Below are positions 34,211-42,996 of a DNA stretch of 64,000 nucleotides, in pieces; positions within the stretch are counted from its first letter, which is position 1, and every line of letters begins with the position of its first letter. Under the pieces are notes generated by a model, which worked only from the letters and a program-made list of their open reading frames with translations, was not told where the DNA came from and did no database searches. The stretch comes from Bermanella sp040371755. Its GTDB lineage: Bacteria > Pseudomonadota > Gammaproteobacteria > Pseudomonadales > Oceanobacteraceae. Both the position numbers and the translations under genes were made by a program. The stretch spans positions 124,001 through 188,000 of the forward strand of contig NZ_BAABWE010000007.1 in NCBI RefSeq assembly GCF_040371755.1, in the 5' to 3' direction.

Positions 34211-34525
34211 GTGAATAGAATTGGCCATTGTACGGATAACGCTTTTATGGAATCTTTCTGCTACAGTTTAAAAGGTGAGTTGACCCGAAAAACAAAATTC
34301 GCACCGCTAGCGCATTTACGAAAAGAAATTGGTCGCTATATTAAGCAGTTTTATAATAATATTCGGTTACACTCTGGTTTAAACTGCATGTCACCGATAA
34401 AGTACGGACAAAGCCTAGTACAACAATGGCAGTGTCCATTTTATCGGGGGAAGATCATGTGGTTTCAACCAAACGTTCATTTGAGCATAGCCAACATTAC
34501 CACTTATCCACTTAGCCCCCTCTAA
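34211..34525 (+). pseudogene. IS3-family transposase remnant (C-terminal end of integrase domain)
   Basis: Only the last ~100 residues remain. HCTDNAFMESFCYSLKGEL followed by IKQFYNNIRLHSGLNCMSPIKY is the classic end of the DDE integrase catalytic core of IS3-family OrfB. The DNA-binding part, the first catalytic Asp residues and the 5' half are missing, and the first aligned residue is near 34211. The CRISPR array ends 142 bases upstream. This indicates an old insertion followed by deletion. Confidence 0.85.
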
Positions 34526-34533
34526 GGATCCAC

Positions 34534-36468
34534 ATGAAATTTCGTATTTTTTTAGTCATTATTATTGGAGTATTGAGCGCTCAATTTTCCCATGCAAGTG
34601 ATGATCAAATTTACTTTTATGGAGAAGCTTGTTCAAGCTGCTCCTCATTTCAAAGCCCACTTAATTTACCAGGTTTAAACCTTATCAATTGTTCAAATGG
34701 TCAAGGCCAAAATATTACAAACAAGGTTGTTTTAAACCCTAAAAATGGGACGATTAACGTTAATGACCAAGTTATTCATTGTGGGTATTCAGAACCCCCT
34801 AGTGTTAACGACACTCAGGGTTGCTCAACACCTTCTACCTCCAGATTATTTCAGACACCTTGGTTTACAGCTACCAACAATAACGGTGAGTTAAGCGGTA
34901 TTAATTGTAACTTACCACTTCCCGATACCATTCCTGTATGGGGTTCACAATGTCAGAGCTGTAATCAATCTATTGCTGAGTCTGCCAACTCCCAGTCCGT
35001 ATCTTGTGGAAATGGAGCAGCTGGTTATGACAATAATAAAATCACATACCAGACAGGTTCCTCCATAATGGTTGTAAACGGTAATACAATTAATTGCGAT
35101 AGTAATTCATCCCCCTCTCAGGCTGATATTTCCGCTTGCCCTGATCAGGTTTTACCAGCAAATATGAGCGAGCTTCCTTGGTTAAGAGCCGACAATCAAG
35201 ATGGTAGTCTTACTAATATTTCGTGCAATGCCGTACCTCTTTGCATTAATGGCGAACCAAATTTAACGGCCTCTACAGCTAATATTTTCGCTCAAGCAGG
35301 TAATGACGATAAGCAATTACGCTCATATTTTTGTGTATCACCGGACGATCCGACTGTTGCACCACAATACACAGGCGATGAAGCAAATGCATACCGTTGG
35401 ATTAGTACACAGGCGGAATCGACCAGTAATGGTGATATTCGATCACTATATGATAGTGTCAGTATTGACTGGGGATCTATAAACTGGCCTGTATACAACC
35501 AAGAACAATGTCAATGTAGTGAAACAAGTTTCAATGATGTATTAGCCGAGTTAAAAATAGAGACGCAGGCTATTGGTAATTTATCTATCTTATTTGAATC
35601 CATTACCACCTATTATTTAAACCCTCTATTCATTAATAATACGGCTGTTATTTCAGCTACAGCAACAACACTAACATTACCTGCGCAATCTACTGCAACT
35701 ATTCAAACCGGAGATATAATTGGAAATATTTTACAAGGGGTTATAAATACTGCGATAAGCAGAGAAATAGGACCTTGGGGAGCACTTGGTGTTACGACAC
35801 TTATGAATTTATCCTCGCCTAAAAATAATAGTGCGATACCAAATACAATTGAAGACACGATTGCAAAATTAGAAAACGAGCTGCCTGAAACATTTCAAAG
35901 TATGAGCACTGAGCTTGCAAACTTACGCCAAAAAATCACTGATGATTACAGTCTTTACTTGAAGATTGGTAACCACTCATCAAACATAACTGAAGCGGAT
36001 CTAACTCAAATGGTTACAGTTGGTAATTTCGAATACAAGAAACAACTGTACCGAGATTTACTCCCTCTTGTCAGTCGTATTGTTTACTACTCTCCAAGCG
36101 ATGATCATTTAGGTGGTGGTGGACATGCATATGGTGGTAATGCTCAGTATGCAGCAGATACACCAAAAGAGGATGTCATCACTTATTTACATTATGCAGG
36201 TTGGGCTTGGAATAAAAAATCATATTTTGATACGACCAGTCAACTACTATTAAGCTCTGCAGAAGATGATGATGGCGACTCGATTACTGGCACCTTATGT
36301 GCCAACAAAATATTAGACTCATCTATATCTGAAGCCGTCTTTGATACGCTCGGCTTTACATATGAAGAGCTTCATCAATTACCGGGTATGAAAGCCCCTG
36401 CTTATCAATGTTCTTTATGCAGTGGTTCTGATTGTAATTCACAATGCCGACCAAATGATGGCTGCTAA
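34534..36468 (+). CDS. unrecognised Cys-rich secreted protein with internal duplication
   Basis: A 644-residue protein with a clear signal peptide (MKFRIFLVIIIGVLSAQFSHA). Residues 33-126 and 140-232 are a tandem duplication. Each begins CSSC/CQSC, and the six cysteines fall at nearly identical spacings (33-36-53-83-97-125 and 140-143-158-188-202-231). Each unit ends with W-x-A/R-x-(N/D)-x-x-G-x-L-x-x-I-x-C-N. A Ser/Asn-rich middle region and a hydrophobic/helical stretch (residues ~345-430) follow. The C-terminus has a Gly-rich GGGGHAYGGNAQY motif and a final cluster of cysteines (CSLCSGSDCNSQC). No family recognised. It lies between an IS remnant and an orphan CRISPR repeat, so it may be part of an acquired segment. 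Confidence 0.75.
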   Translation: MKFRIFLVIIIGVLSAQFSHASDDQIYFYGEACSSCSSFQSPLNLPGLNLINCSNGQGQNITNKVVLNPKNGTINVNDQVIHCGYSEPPSVNDTQGCSTPSTSRLFQTPWFTATNNNGELSGINCNLPLPDTIPVWGSQCQSCNQSIAESANSQSVSCGNGAAGYDNNKITYQTGSSIMVVNGNTINCDSNSSPSQADISACPDQVLPANMSELPWLRADNQDGSLTNISCNAVPLCINGEPNLTASTANIFAQAGNDDKQLRSYFCVSPDDPTVAPQYTGDEANAYRWISTQAESTSNGDIRSLYDSVSIDWGSINWPVYNQEQCQCSETSFNDVLAELKIETQAIGNLSILFESITTYYLNPLFINNTAVISATATTLTLPAQSTATIQTGDIIGNILQGVINTAISREIGPWGALGVTTLMNLSSPKNNSAIPNTIEDTIAKLENELPETFQSMSTELANLRQKITDDYSLYLKIGNHSSNITEADLTQMVTVGNFEYKKQLYRDLLPLVSRIVYYSPSDDHLGGGGHAYGGNAQYAADTPKEDVITYLHYAGWAWNKKSYFDTTSQLLLSSAEDDDGDSITGTLCANKILDSSISEAVFDTLGFTYEELHQLPGMKAPAYQCSLCSGSDCNSQCRPNDGC

Positions 36469-36647
36469 CCTCGGCTTATAGCTAAGATAATTTAAATGTA
36501 AGCCATTGGTAACAAGGTACTCCTGTTTCATTTAACAGGGGTATCTCATCTATCAGTTTTTTAGTTGTAATAAATAATTCAAACACCTAAATAAATAATT
36601 CAGACACCCAAAATTAATCGTAAAACACACAGGGGAATAAAAAATAA

Positions 36648-36675
36648 GTCAACCGTTACACAGGCGGTTTAGAAA
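36648..36675 (+). repeat. orphan degenerate type I-F CRISPR repeat
   Basis: The 28 bases match the ACACA-loop repeat of the main array at 23 of 28 positions, in the same orientation. Differences are at positions 3, 4, 9, 10 and 21. The two stem changes (C9T, C10T) convert C-G to T-G pairs, so the hairpin can still form. It is 2.6 kb beyond the array. It has no neighbouring repeat at 60-bp distance. Confidence 0.6.
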
Positions 36676-36726
36676 ATACACCAAGGGTGAATGGGGCATA
36701 TCTAATTAGTTTTTAACTGTATAATG

Positions 36727-36756
36727 AAAAAACGCAGCCATGGGCTGCGTTTTTCA
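36727..36756. terminator. bidirectional rho-independent terminator
   Basis: AAAACGCAGCC at 36729-36739 pairs with GGCTGCGTTTT at 36743-36753 around ATG. T-runs lie on both sides. It is 60 bases after the fadH stop on the minus strand. Confidence 0.85.
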
Positions 36757-36814
36757 TTTCACATCTCTTATCTCACATTCCACTTTTATTTCAAAAGCGA
36801 AACATCAGATAAAC

Positions 36815-38857
36815 CTACAAACTGGCGGCTAGTTCAGAGGCCAGTTTAATGGCACGTTTTGCATCTAATTCACCTGCAAATTCAGCACCACCCACTAGGT
36901 GTAGGCCGAAGTTGTTGGTTTGTGCTTTTAGCTCTGTGTACAGCTGGTTAACGCTGACTTGGCCTGTACACAGTACGATGTGGTCAACATCCAGTACACG
37001 CTGGTCTACTTCGCCTGTTTTGCTGGTGATGGTGACGTGAAGGCCTGCGTCGTCTATTTTGTCATAGCTTACGCCGCCAATCATTTCTACTTGTTTCATT
37101 TGCACAATGGCACGGTGAACCCAGCCTGTGGTTTTGTTTAGGCCTTTACCTAATGAGCTGGCTTTACGTTGCAGTAGGTACACTTGGCGAGGAGAGGCTT
37201 CGATGTGCATTTTTTTCAAGCCGCCCGCTTCGGTGTTGTTCACGTCTACACCCCATTCTTCACACCAAGCTTGTTTGTTGAGCGTGGTGGATTCTCCTTC
37301 GTGGGTCAGGTATTCGCTTACGTCAAAGCCGATGCCGCCAGCGCCCATAACGGCCACTTTTTTGCCAAGGCTGAGTTCTTTACCGAGTAGTTCTTGATAT
37401 GACACCACTTTAGGGTGGTCGATGCCCGGTACGTCTGGAATACGTGGCTCTACACCACTTGAGATAATTACTTCATCAAAACCCGCAGCAGTTAATTCTT
37501 CCGCGCTGATCCATGTGTTCAGTTTTAAGTTGATGTTGTGTACTTCAATCATTTTTTTGAAGTAGCGGATAGTCTCGTGGAATTCTTCTTTGCCCGGAAT
37601 GCGGCTGGCAAAGGTGAACTGGCCGCCAATGGCGTTACGGGCTTCAAATAAGGTGACGTCGTGGCCACGTTTTGCAGCAACCGTGGCACAGGCTAAACCT
37701 GCAGGGCCAGCGCCCACAACGGCGACTTTTTTGGCTTGGCTTACCGGTGTGTATAGTAGTTCAGTTTCGTGACAGGCACGTGGGTTCACTAGGCAACTTG
37801 CACGTTGGTGTTCAAAGGTGTGATCTAAACAGGCTTGGTTACAGGCGATACAGGTGTTGATTTCATCGGCTTTGTTGTTGGCTGCTTTGTTTACCCAATC
37901 GCTGTCGGCTAATAATGGACGGGCCATGGATACCATGTCAGATTGGCCGTTGGCCAGTACGGCTTCGGCGGTTTCTGGCATGTTAATACGGTTTGAGGCA
38001 ATCACTGGGATATTCACAGCGGCTTTAACAATGGCGGTGGATTCGGTAAAGGCGGCGCGTGGTACGGAGGTGACAATGGTCGGTACGCGGGCTTCGTGCC
38101 AGCCGATGCCGGTGTTTAATATGGTGACGCCGGCTGCTTCAAGTTCTTTCGCAAGGATCAGTACTTCTTCCATGCTTGAGCCGCCTTCAACTAAGTCCAA
38201 CATGCTCAGGCGGAAAATGATAATAAAGTCGTTACCTACTTGTTCGCGTACTTTGCGCACAATTTCTAGGGGTAAACGCATGCGGTTTTCGTAAGAGCCG
38301 CCAAACTCGTCTTCACGTTGGTTGGTGCGCAGGTTTAAAAACTGAGTAATGAAGTAACCTTCAGAGCCCATGATTTCAACACCGTCGTAGTTGGCGTCTT
38401 GTGCTAATTTTGCGCAGCGTGCGTAGTCTTCAATGGTGGTGTACACCTCTTCTGTACTCAACGCGCGTGGCTTTAACGGGTTGATGGGTGCTTGCAAGGC
38501 AGAAGGGGCCACGTTGTGCTTGGTGTAGCCGTAACGGCCAGCGTGCAGAATTTGCAGACAAATTTTACCGTCAGCATCGTGTACCGCTTTGGTTACTTGC
38601 TGGTGCATTGGCACTTGGGCGGCATCATGTAATTTAGAGCTGTTAGGTGTTAGTTCACCATCGACATTGGGAGAAAAGCCACCTGTAACCATTAACGCTA
38701 CGCCGCCACGGGCGCGTTCTGCAAAATATTCCGCCAATTTAGGGAAGTTCTCAGGTGCATCTTCTAGGCCTGTGTGCATAGAACCCATAATCACACGGTT
38801 TTTTAATGTGGTGAAACCTAGATCAAGCGGTGTTAATAGGTGTGGATACTGGCTCAT
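36815..38857 (-). CDS. fadH: NADPH-dependent 2,4-dienoyl-CoA reductase
   Basis: About 680 residues from ATG 38857 (TTG 38860 precedes it). It reduces 2,4-dienoyl-CoA so that unsaturated fatty acids can be beta-oxidised. The N-terminal FMN TIM-barrel begins LLTPLDLGFTTLKNRVIMGS, very like E. coli FadH. The 4Fe-4S cysteines appear in CIACNQACLDHTF and CLVNP near residues 335-360. A Rossmann FAD domain follows (VAVVGAGPAGLACATVAAKRG), then a NADPH-binding segment (VAVMGAGGIGFDVSEYL). Monocistronic, with a terminator downstream. Confidence 0.95.
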   Translation of the reverse strand: MSQYPHLLTPLDLGFTTLKNRVIMGSMHTGLEDAPENFPKLAEYFAERARGGVALMVTGGFSPNVDGELTPNSSKLHDAAQVPMHQQVTKAVHDADGKICLQILHAGRYGYTKHNVAPSALQAPINPLKPRALSTEEVYTTIEDYARCAKLAQDANYDGVEIMGSEGYFITQFLNLRTNQREDEFGGSYENRMRLPLEIVRKVREQVGNDFIIIFRLSMLDLVEGGSSMEEVLILAKELEAAGVTILNTGIGWHEARVPTIVTSVPRAAFTESTAIVKAAVNIPVIASNRINMPETAEAVLANGQSDMVSMARPLLADSDWVNKAANNKADEINTCIACNQACLDHTFEHQRASCLVNPRACHETELLYTPVSQAKKVAVVGAGPAGLACATVAAKRGHDVTLFEARNAIGGQFTFASRIPGKEEFHETIRYFKKMIEVHNINLKLNTWISAEELTAAGFDEVIISSGVEPRIPDVPGIDHPKVVSYQELLGKELSLGKKVAVMGAGGIGFDVSEYLTHEGESTTLNKQAWCEEWGVDVNNTEAGGLKKMHIEASPRQVYLLQRKASSLGKGLNKTTGWVHRAIVQMKQVEMIGGVSYDKIDDAGLHVTITSKTGEVDQRVLDVDHIVLCTGQVSVNQLYTELKAQTNNFGLHLVGGAEFAGELDAKRAIKLASELAASL

Positions 38858-39071
38858 CAAGTTGTCCTCTGTTTATTATGAGGTGGAATATAGGGGGCTT
38901 ATTCCGCAAGGTAAATGACTCAACCTAGCAATTCAATGATCAAGTTGCACGCTGAATGTGAACTGTGACCATTTTTTATGCAACTAAGCCCTAAAAGCCA
39001 CAAGTGATGTGAAGAACGGGTCTTTTACGTTGGACGCAATAAGCCATTACTATGGTGCTTGGAGGTGGCCC

Positions 39072-39851
39072 ATGCAAATATCCCAAAGCCCGTCTTTTCA
39101 AAGTTTAGATCAAGCCACAAGCACACAAAGCACACAGCAGCAGCGCTTAGGCTCTGGGCAGCGTATTAATAGTGCTAAAGATGATGCCGCAGGTCTGTCC
39201 ATCAGTAACCGCATGGATACCCAAAGTCGCTCTATGACGGCGGCCGTTCGCAACACTATGGATGGGGTTTCTCGTATTCAGGTAGAAGATGGCGCGCTGG
39301 GCAGCATTAGCGAAGACTTTCAGCGGATTCGTGAGCTAGGCGTACAGCAGCAAAATGGCACTTTGAACGAAAGCGATAAGCGCGCCATTCAAAGCGAAAT
39401 CGACCAGCGGCTGGATTCAATCAATAGCCAGTTTGAACAAACTCAATTTAATGGCCGTAACGTATTTGAACAAGAGGATCAAAGTTTTCAGGTAGACGCC
39501 AACGCGGGAGATCAAATTACTCTAAAAGGCACAGGGGTGGCCGATACCTTGAATCAATTTGGGGTAGAAGCGGGCAGCGAGATAGATTTAGATGCCATTG
39601 ACCAAGCCCTAGAAAGCGTCAATGACCGTCGCGTGGAGCTAGGGGCGGTATCCAATCGGTTATCGGCTTCGGCGGACTTTGTGGCCCTTAAAAACCAAAA
39701 CAATCAAGAGGCCAGCAGCCGCATTCGCGATACGGACTACGCACAGGCGGCCTCAGAAAAAAGTAAAGCGGATATTCAACGGCAAGTGTCTATTAGTGTC
39801 ACAGCCCAAGGCAATGCTAATCGGCAGGATGTATTAAAGTTGTTGGGTTGA
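39072..39851 (+). CDS. short divergent flagellin
   Basis: A 259-residue protein. ATG 39072 is chosen because GGAGGT lies at 39061; the frame runs back to 39009. The N-terminal D0/D1 segment is recognisable in QRLGSGQRINSAKDDAAGLSISNRM and IQVEDGALGSISEDFQRIREL, and the C-terminal one in SRIRDTDYAQAASE. The first ~15 residues (MQISQSPSFQSLDQA) differ from the usual flagellin start. The protein lacks large D2/D3 domains. No other flagellar gene is in the window. It may be an accessory or orphan flagellin, and surface assembly needs the flagellar export apparatus. Confidence 0.8.
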   Translation: MQISQSPSFQSLDQATSTQSTQQQRLGSGQRINSAKDDAAGLSISNRMDTQSRSMTAAVRNTMDGVSRIQVEDGALGSISEDFQRIRELGVQQQNGTLNESDKRAIQSEIDQRLDSINSQFEQTQFNGRNVFEQEDQSFQVDANAGDQITLKGTGVADTLNQFGVEAGSEIDLDAIDQALESVNDRRVELGAVSNRLSASADFVALKNQNNQEASSRIRDTDYAQAASEKSKADIQRQVSISVTAQGNANRQDVLKLLG

Positions 39852-40023
39852 TGTGGGGTTAGTAGAACCCCTAAGGTGTTAGCTAAACCCCTGCTTGCTG
39901 AAACAGTAGGGTGTTCGGCCGTTGAGATTAATCGTTCCAAGTGAGGCGAGTTTTCAATGCTCAAAAAGCGGTGTACTGTTATGACGCAATTACATTTGTA
40001 ATATAAAAATAACAGGCAGTTTG

Positions 40024-42168
40024 ATGACCGATTCTCAACCAACACAAACCCATTATCGTACCTGCAATCTTTGTGAAGCCATGTGCGGTGTGAAGATTGA
40101 ACACCAAGGCACCACCATTTTGTCTATTAAAGGGGACGAGAACGATCTCTTTAGCCAAGGACACATTTGCCCCAAAGCTGTAGCCCTTCAAGATTTATAC
40201 GAAGATCCAGACCGCATCAAAACCCCAATGGAGCGCACCGCTGATGGTTGGAAAGAAATCAGCTGGGAAGCCGCTCTTGATAAAGCCGCTGCGGGTATCA
40301 AAAAGGTTCAAAACCAATATGGCAATAACGCGCTGGGTTTGTATTTAGGTAATCCTAATGTGCATAACCTAGGTGGCTCGTTAATGATTCGCCATATTAT
40401 TAAAGCGTTAAATACACGCACGCGCTTTAGTGCGACTTCGGTGGATCAGTTACCCCACCATATGATTGCTATGCATTTGTTTGGTCATCAGCATCGCATC
40501 CCTGTTCCGGATATTAATCGTACCCAACATATGGTGATTATGGGGGCCAACCCGTTGGCCTCTAACGGCAGCATCATGACGGTGGCTAATGTTCGTCAAA
40601 AAATTAAAGACATTAAAAAACGCGGCGGCAAAGTGGTGGTGATTGATCCACGCAAATCAGAAACCGCTGACCTTGCCAGCGAGCATCACTTTATTAAACC
40701 ATCCAGTGACGTGGTGTTGTTACTGGCGATGGTGAATTACATATTTAGCCACAACTTGGTAAAACCATCTGCTGCGCTTGCTTTGGCTAAAGGTTATGAA
40801 GCCATTGCTGATTACGTAAAAGAGTATTCATTAGAATTAGCCTCAAGCCAAACCGGTATTGCACAAAGGGACATTGAAACGTTAATTGTTGAATTCTGCC
40901 AAGCGGAAAACGCCGTATTTTATGGGCGCATGGGTGTGAGCGTGCAAGAGTTTGGTTTATTAAGCCAATACTTAATTATGCTGATTAACCTATTAACGGG
41001 TTCGTTGGATGAAGAAGGGGGCATGATGTTCCCAACCCCTGCGGTGGAGTTAGTGGCAAGTGGTGGCCCGGGGTATTTTAATAAACGTCAAACCCGTGTT
41101 AGAGGCTTACCTGATTACAATGGGGAATTTCCATCGGTGACCATGTCGGAAGAAATCCTCACCCAAGGGGAAGGCCAAATGAAAGCCATGGTTACCATTG
41201 CGGGTAATCCTGTACTGAGTACCCCTAATGGGCAAAAATTAGACGAAGCATTGGATTCGTTAGATTTTATGGTGTGCATTGATTATTACTTAAATGAAAC
41301 CACGCGCCACGCTAATATCATTTTACCTCCTGTGTCGCCCATTGAGCGTGACCACTACGACACCACGTTTCATACCTTGGCGGTACACAATACGGCTAAG
41401 TTTTCCCCTGCCATGTTTGAGCTACCTGAAAATGCCAAACATGATTGGCAAATTTATTTAGAACTGGCCAAACGCCTGCAAGGGGAAGTATCAGAAAAAG
41501 AACAAGCCATACAAACCATGGCCATGGAGCAAGGGCCTAATGTATTACTTGATGCCATGCTTAAAGCTGGCCCGTATGATTTAGATCTAGCAAAAGTGAA
41601 AGCCGCCACCCATGGTATTGATTTAGGGCCCCTTGAGTCTCGTTTGCCTGATGGTATTACTCATGATGATAAAACCATTCATTTGAATTTAGAGTTTTAC
41701 TTTGCGGATTTAAATCGTTTGCAAGCAAGCCTAGCTGATCAAACCAAACAACAAACAAACAGCGATGCTTTGCTGATTGGTCGTCGTCATGTGCGCAGTA
41801 ATAACTCTTGGATGCATAACTCCCAGCGTTTAGTAAAAGGCAAATCTCGTTGTACGTTATTGATTCATCCCGATCAGGCCGCGCAATTGAATATTGCGGA
41901 TGGACAGTCGGTAAAAGTGACATCACGGGTGGGCAGTGTGGTCATTGAAGCGCAGATCAGCGAAGAAATTATGCCCGGTGTTGTGAGCATTCCCCACGGT
42001 TATGGCCATGGCCGCAAAGGCATCAAACAAGGCGTAGCCGAGGCTAATGCAGGGGTTAGTGTGAATGATCTAACCGATGAAAACATGATTGATGGGTTAT
42101 CGGGCAATGCGGCGGTGAATGGCGTCCCTGTGAGCTTACTTCCTGTTGCGCAAAAGGCTGTCAGCTAA
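40024..42168 (+). CDS. molybdopterin-dependent oxidoreductase with 4Fe-4S cluster
   Basis: About 714 residues from ATG 40024 (TTG 40021 precedes it). Cys14, Cys17, Cys21 and Cys49 form the C-x2-C-x3-C-x27-C 4Fe-4S motif of the DMSO reductase/formate dehydrogenase superfamily. Typical later segments: GANPLASNGSIMTVANVR, VVVIDPRKSETADLA and VNLLTG-like INLLTGSLDEEGG. The C-terminal molybdopterin-dinucleotide domain begins near NSWMHNSQRLVKGKSR. I cannot identify a Cys or Sec molybdenum ligand with confidence, so the substrate is unknown. No twin-arginine signal; probably cytoplasmic. It is followed 51 bases later by an SDR gene. Confidence 0.85.
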   Translation: MTDSQPTQTHYRTCNLCEAMCGVKIEHQGTTILSIKGDENDLFSQGHICPKAVALQDLYEDPDRIKTPMERTADGWKEISWEAALDKAAAGIKKVQNQYGNNALGLYLGNPNVHNLGGSLMIRHIIKALNTRTRFSATSVDQLPHHMIAMHLFGHQHRIPVPDINRTQHMVIMGANPLASNGSIMTVANVRQKIKDIKKRGGKVVVIDPRKSETADLASEHHFIKPSSDVVLLLAMVNYIFSHNLVKPSAALALAKGYEAIADYVKEYSLELASSQTGIAQRDIETLIVEFCQAENAVFYGRMGVSVQEFGLLSQYLIMLINLLTGSLDEEGGMMFPTPAVELVASGGPGYFNKRQTRVRGLPDYNGEFPSVTMSEEILTQGEGQMKAMVTIAGNPVLSTPNGQKLDEALDSLDFMVCIDYYLNETTRHANIILPPVSPIERDHYDTTFHTLAVHNTAKFSPAMFELPENAKHDWQIYLELAKRLQGEVSEKEQAIQTMAMEQGPNVLLDAMLKAGPYDLDLAKVKAATHGIDLGPLESRLPDGITHDDKTIHLNLEFYFADLNRLQASLADQTKQQTNSDALLIGRRHVRSNNSWMHNSQRLVKGKSRCTLLIHPDQAAQLNIADGQSVKVTSRVGSVVIEAQISEEIMPGVVSIPHGYGHGRKGIKQGVAEANAGVSVNDLTDENMIDGLSGNAAVNGVPVSLLPVAQKAVS

Positions 42169-42219
42169 ACTAAGGTTTATACCTAACTAATTAGCTGGCG
42201 GATGAAGCGGGAGAGCAAA

Positions 42220-42996
42220 ATGGACTTAAATAAAAAAGTGGCCATTGTCACCGGTGGCGCATCGGGTTTAGGGTTTGCAACCTGCAAGGCATTGGTTAAA
42301 CAAGGTTGCTTAGTATGTATTTTCGACTTTAACCAAGAAAATGGGCAGCAAGCGCTGCAACAGCTTGGCCCAGACAACGCTTTATTTATTCAGGTGGATG
42401 TAACCGATGAAGCCTCTGTTGAGTCGGCCATCACCCAGTGCATTAATCAATATAAGGCATTACACATTATTGTGAACTGCGCGGGCATTGGCCCGCCAGC
42501 TAAAGTGTTGAACCGTGAAGGTGAGCCTTTAGCCCTTGAAAGCTTCAAGCAGATTATTAATGTGAATTTGTTCGGCACGTTTAATGTGCTGAGCAAAGGG
42601 GCGGCTCATATGGCCAAGGGCGATACCATGAATGACGATGGTGGCCGTGGGGTGATTATCAATGTGGCGTCTGTGGCGGCATTTGATGGGCAAATAGGGC
42701 AACCTGCCTATGCTGCCAGTAAAGCGGGCATTGTGGGCATGGGATTACCCATAGCCCGTGAATTTGCCCGTTATGGTATTCGTGTGAACACCATTGCACC
42801 GGGTTTATTTCGCACGCCGCTAGCGGAAAGTTTAGGAGAGGAAGTCGTTGAAAGTTTAGGCGGTGCGGTTGAATACCCTAAGCGGTTAGGTGAGCCAAGC
42901 GAGTTTGCTAAATTAGTCGTACACATAGCCGAAAACGATTATCTAAACGGTGAAGTGATTCGTTTAGATGGTGCCATTCGTATGGCGGCTAAATAA
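42220..42996 (+). CDS. short-chain dehydrogenase (3-hydroxyacyl-CoA dehydrogenase type 2-like)
   Basis: A 258-residue NAD(P)-dependent SDR from ATG 42220 with GGGAGAGC upstream. TGGASGLGFATCKAL is the cofactor-binding motif, NCAGIG is conserved, and the catalytic Tyr/Lys lie in YAASKAG near residue 165. The sequence pattern (SGLGFA, DFNQENGQ) and the ending EVIRLDGAIRM resemble the HSD17B10/3-hydroxy-2-methylbutyryl-CoA dehydrogenase group, acting in fatty-acid or branched-chain degradation. It overlaps the convergent EAL gene by eight bases. Confidence 0.85.
   Translation: MDLNKKVAIVTGGASGLGFATCKALVKQGCLVCIFDFNQENGQQALQQLGPDNALFIQVDVTDEASVESAITQCINQYKALHIIVNCAGIGPPAKVLNREGEPLALESFKQIINVNLFGTFNVLSKGAAHMAKGDTMNDDGGRGVIINVASVAAFDGQIGQPAYAASKAGIVGMGLPIAREFARYGIRVNTIAPGLFRTPLAESLGEEVVESLGGAVEYPKRLGEPSEFAKLVVHIAENDYLNGEVIRLDGAIRMAAK

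Larger units (their letters stand above)
36469..36814. other. gene-free gap with direct repeat, orphan CRISPR repeat and terminator
   Basis: This 346-base gap has no credible gene. It holds a 17-bp direct repeat (36571-36587 and 36592-36608; one mismatch; TAAATAATTC core), the degenerate CRISPR repeat at 36648-36675 and a terminator at 36727-36756. Confidence 0.7.

Noticed and set aside
32333..34228. Long ORFs across the CRISPR array with repeated peptides (FLSRLCGGE and VHRHIGGLE)
   Set aside because: The 60-bp period is a multiple of three, so several frames stay open through the repeats. These are artefacts, not proteins.
34069..34228. Minus-strand hydrophobic ORF between array end and IS remnant
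   Set aside because: It is open only because it runs into the array, has no family features and no clear ribosome site. A truncated membrane-protein start is possible but unsupported.
36617..36644. A second, more degenerate CRISPR-like copy just before the orphan repeat
   Set aside because: Only the core CACACAGG and A-rich end agree (about 14 of 19 compared), and the spacing to the orphan is 31 bases, so there is no room for a 32-base spacer.
39854..39870. GGGGTT/AACCCC hairpin after the flagellin
   Set aside because: No T-run follows, so I do not call it a terminator.
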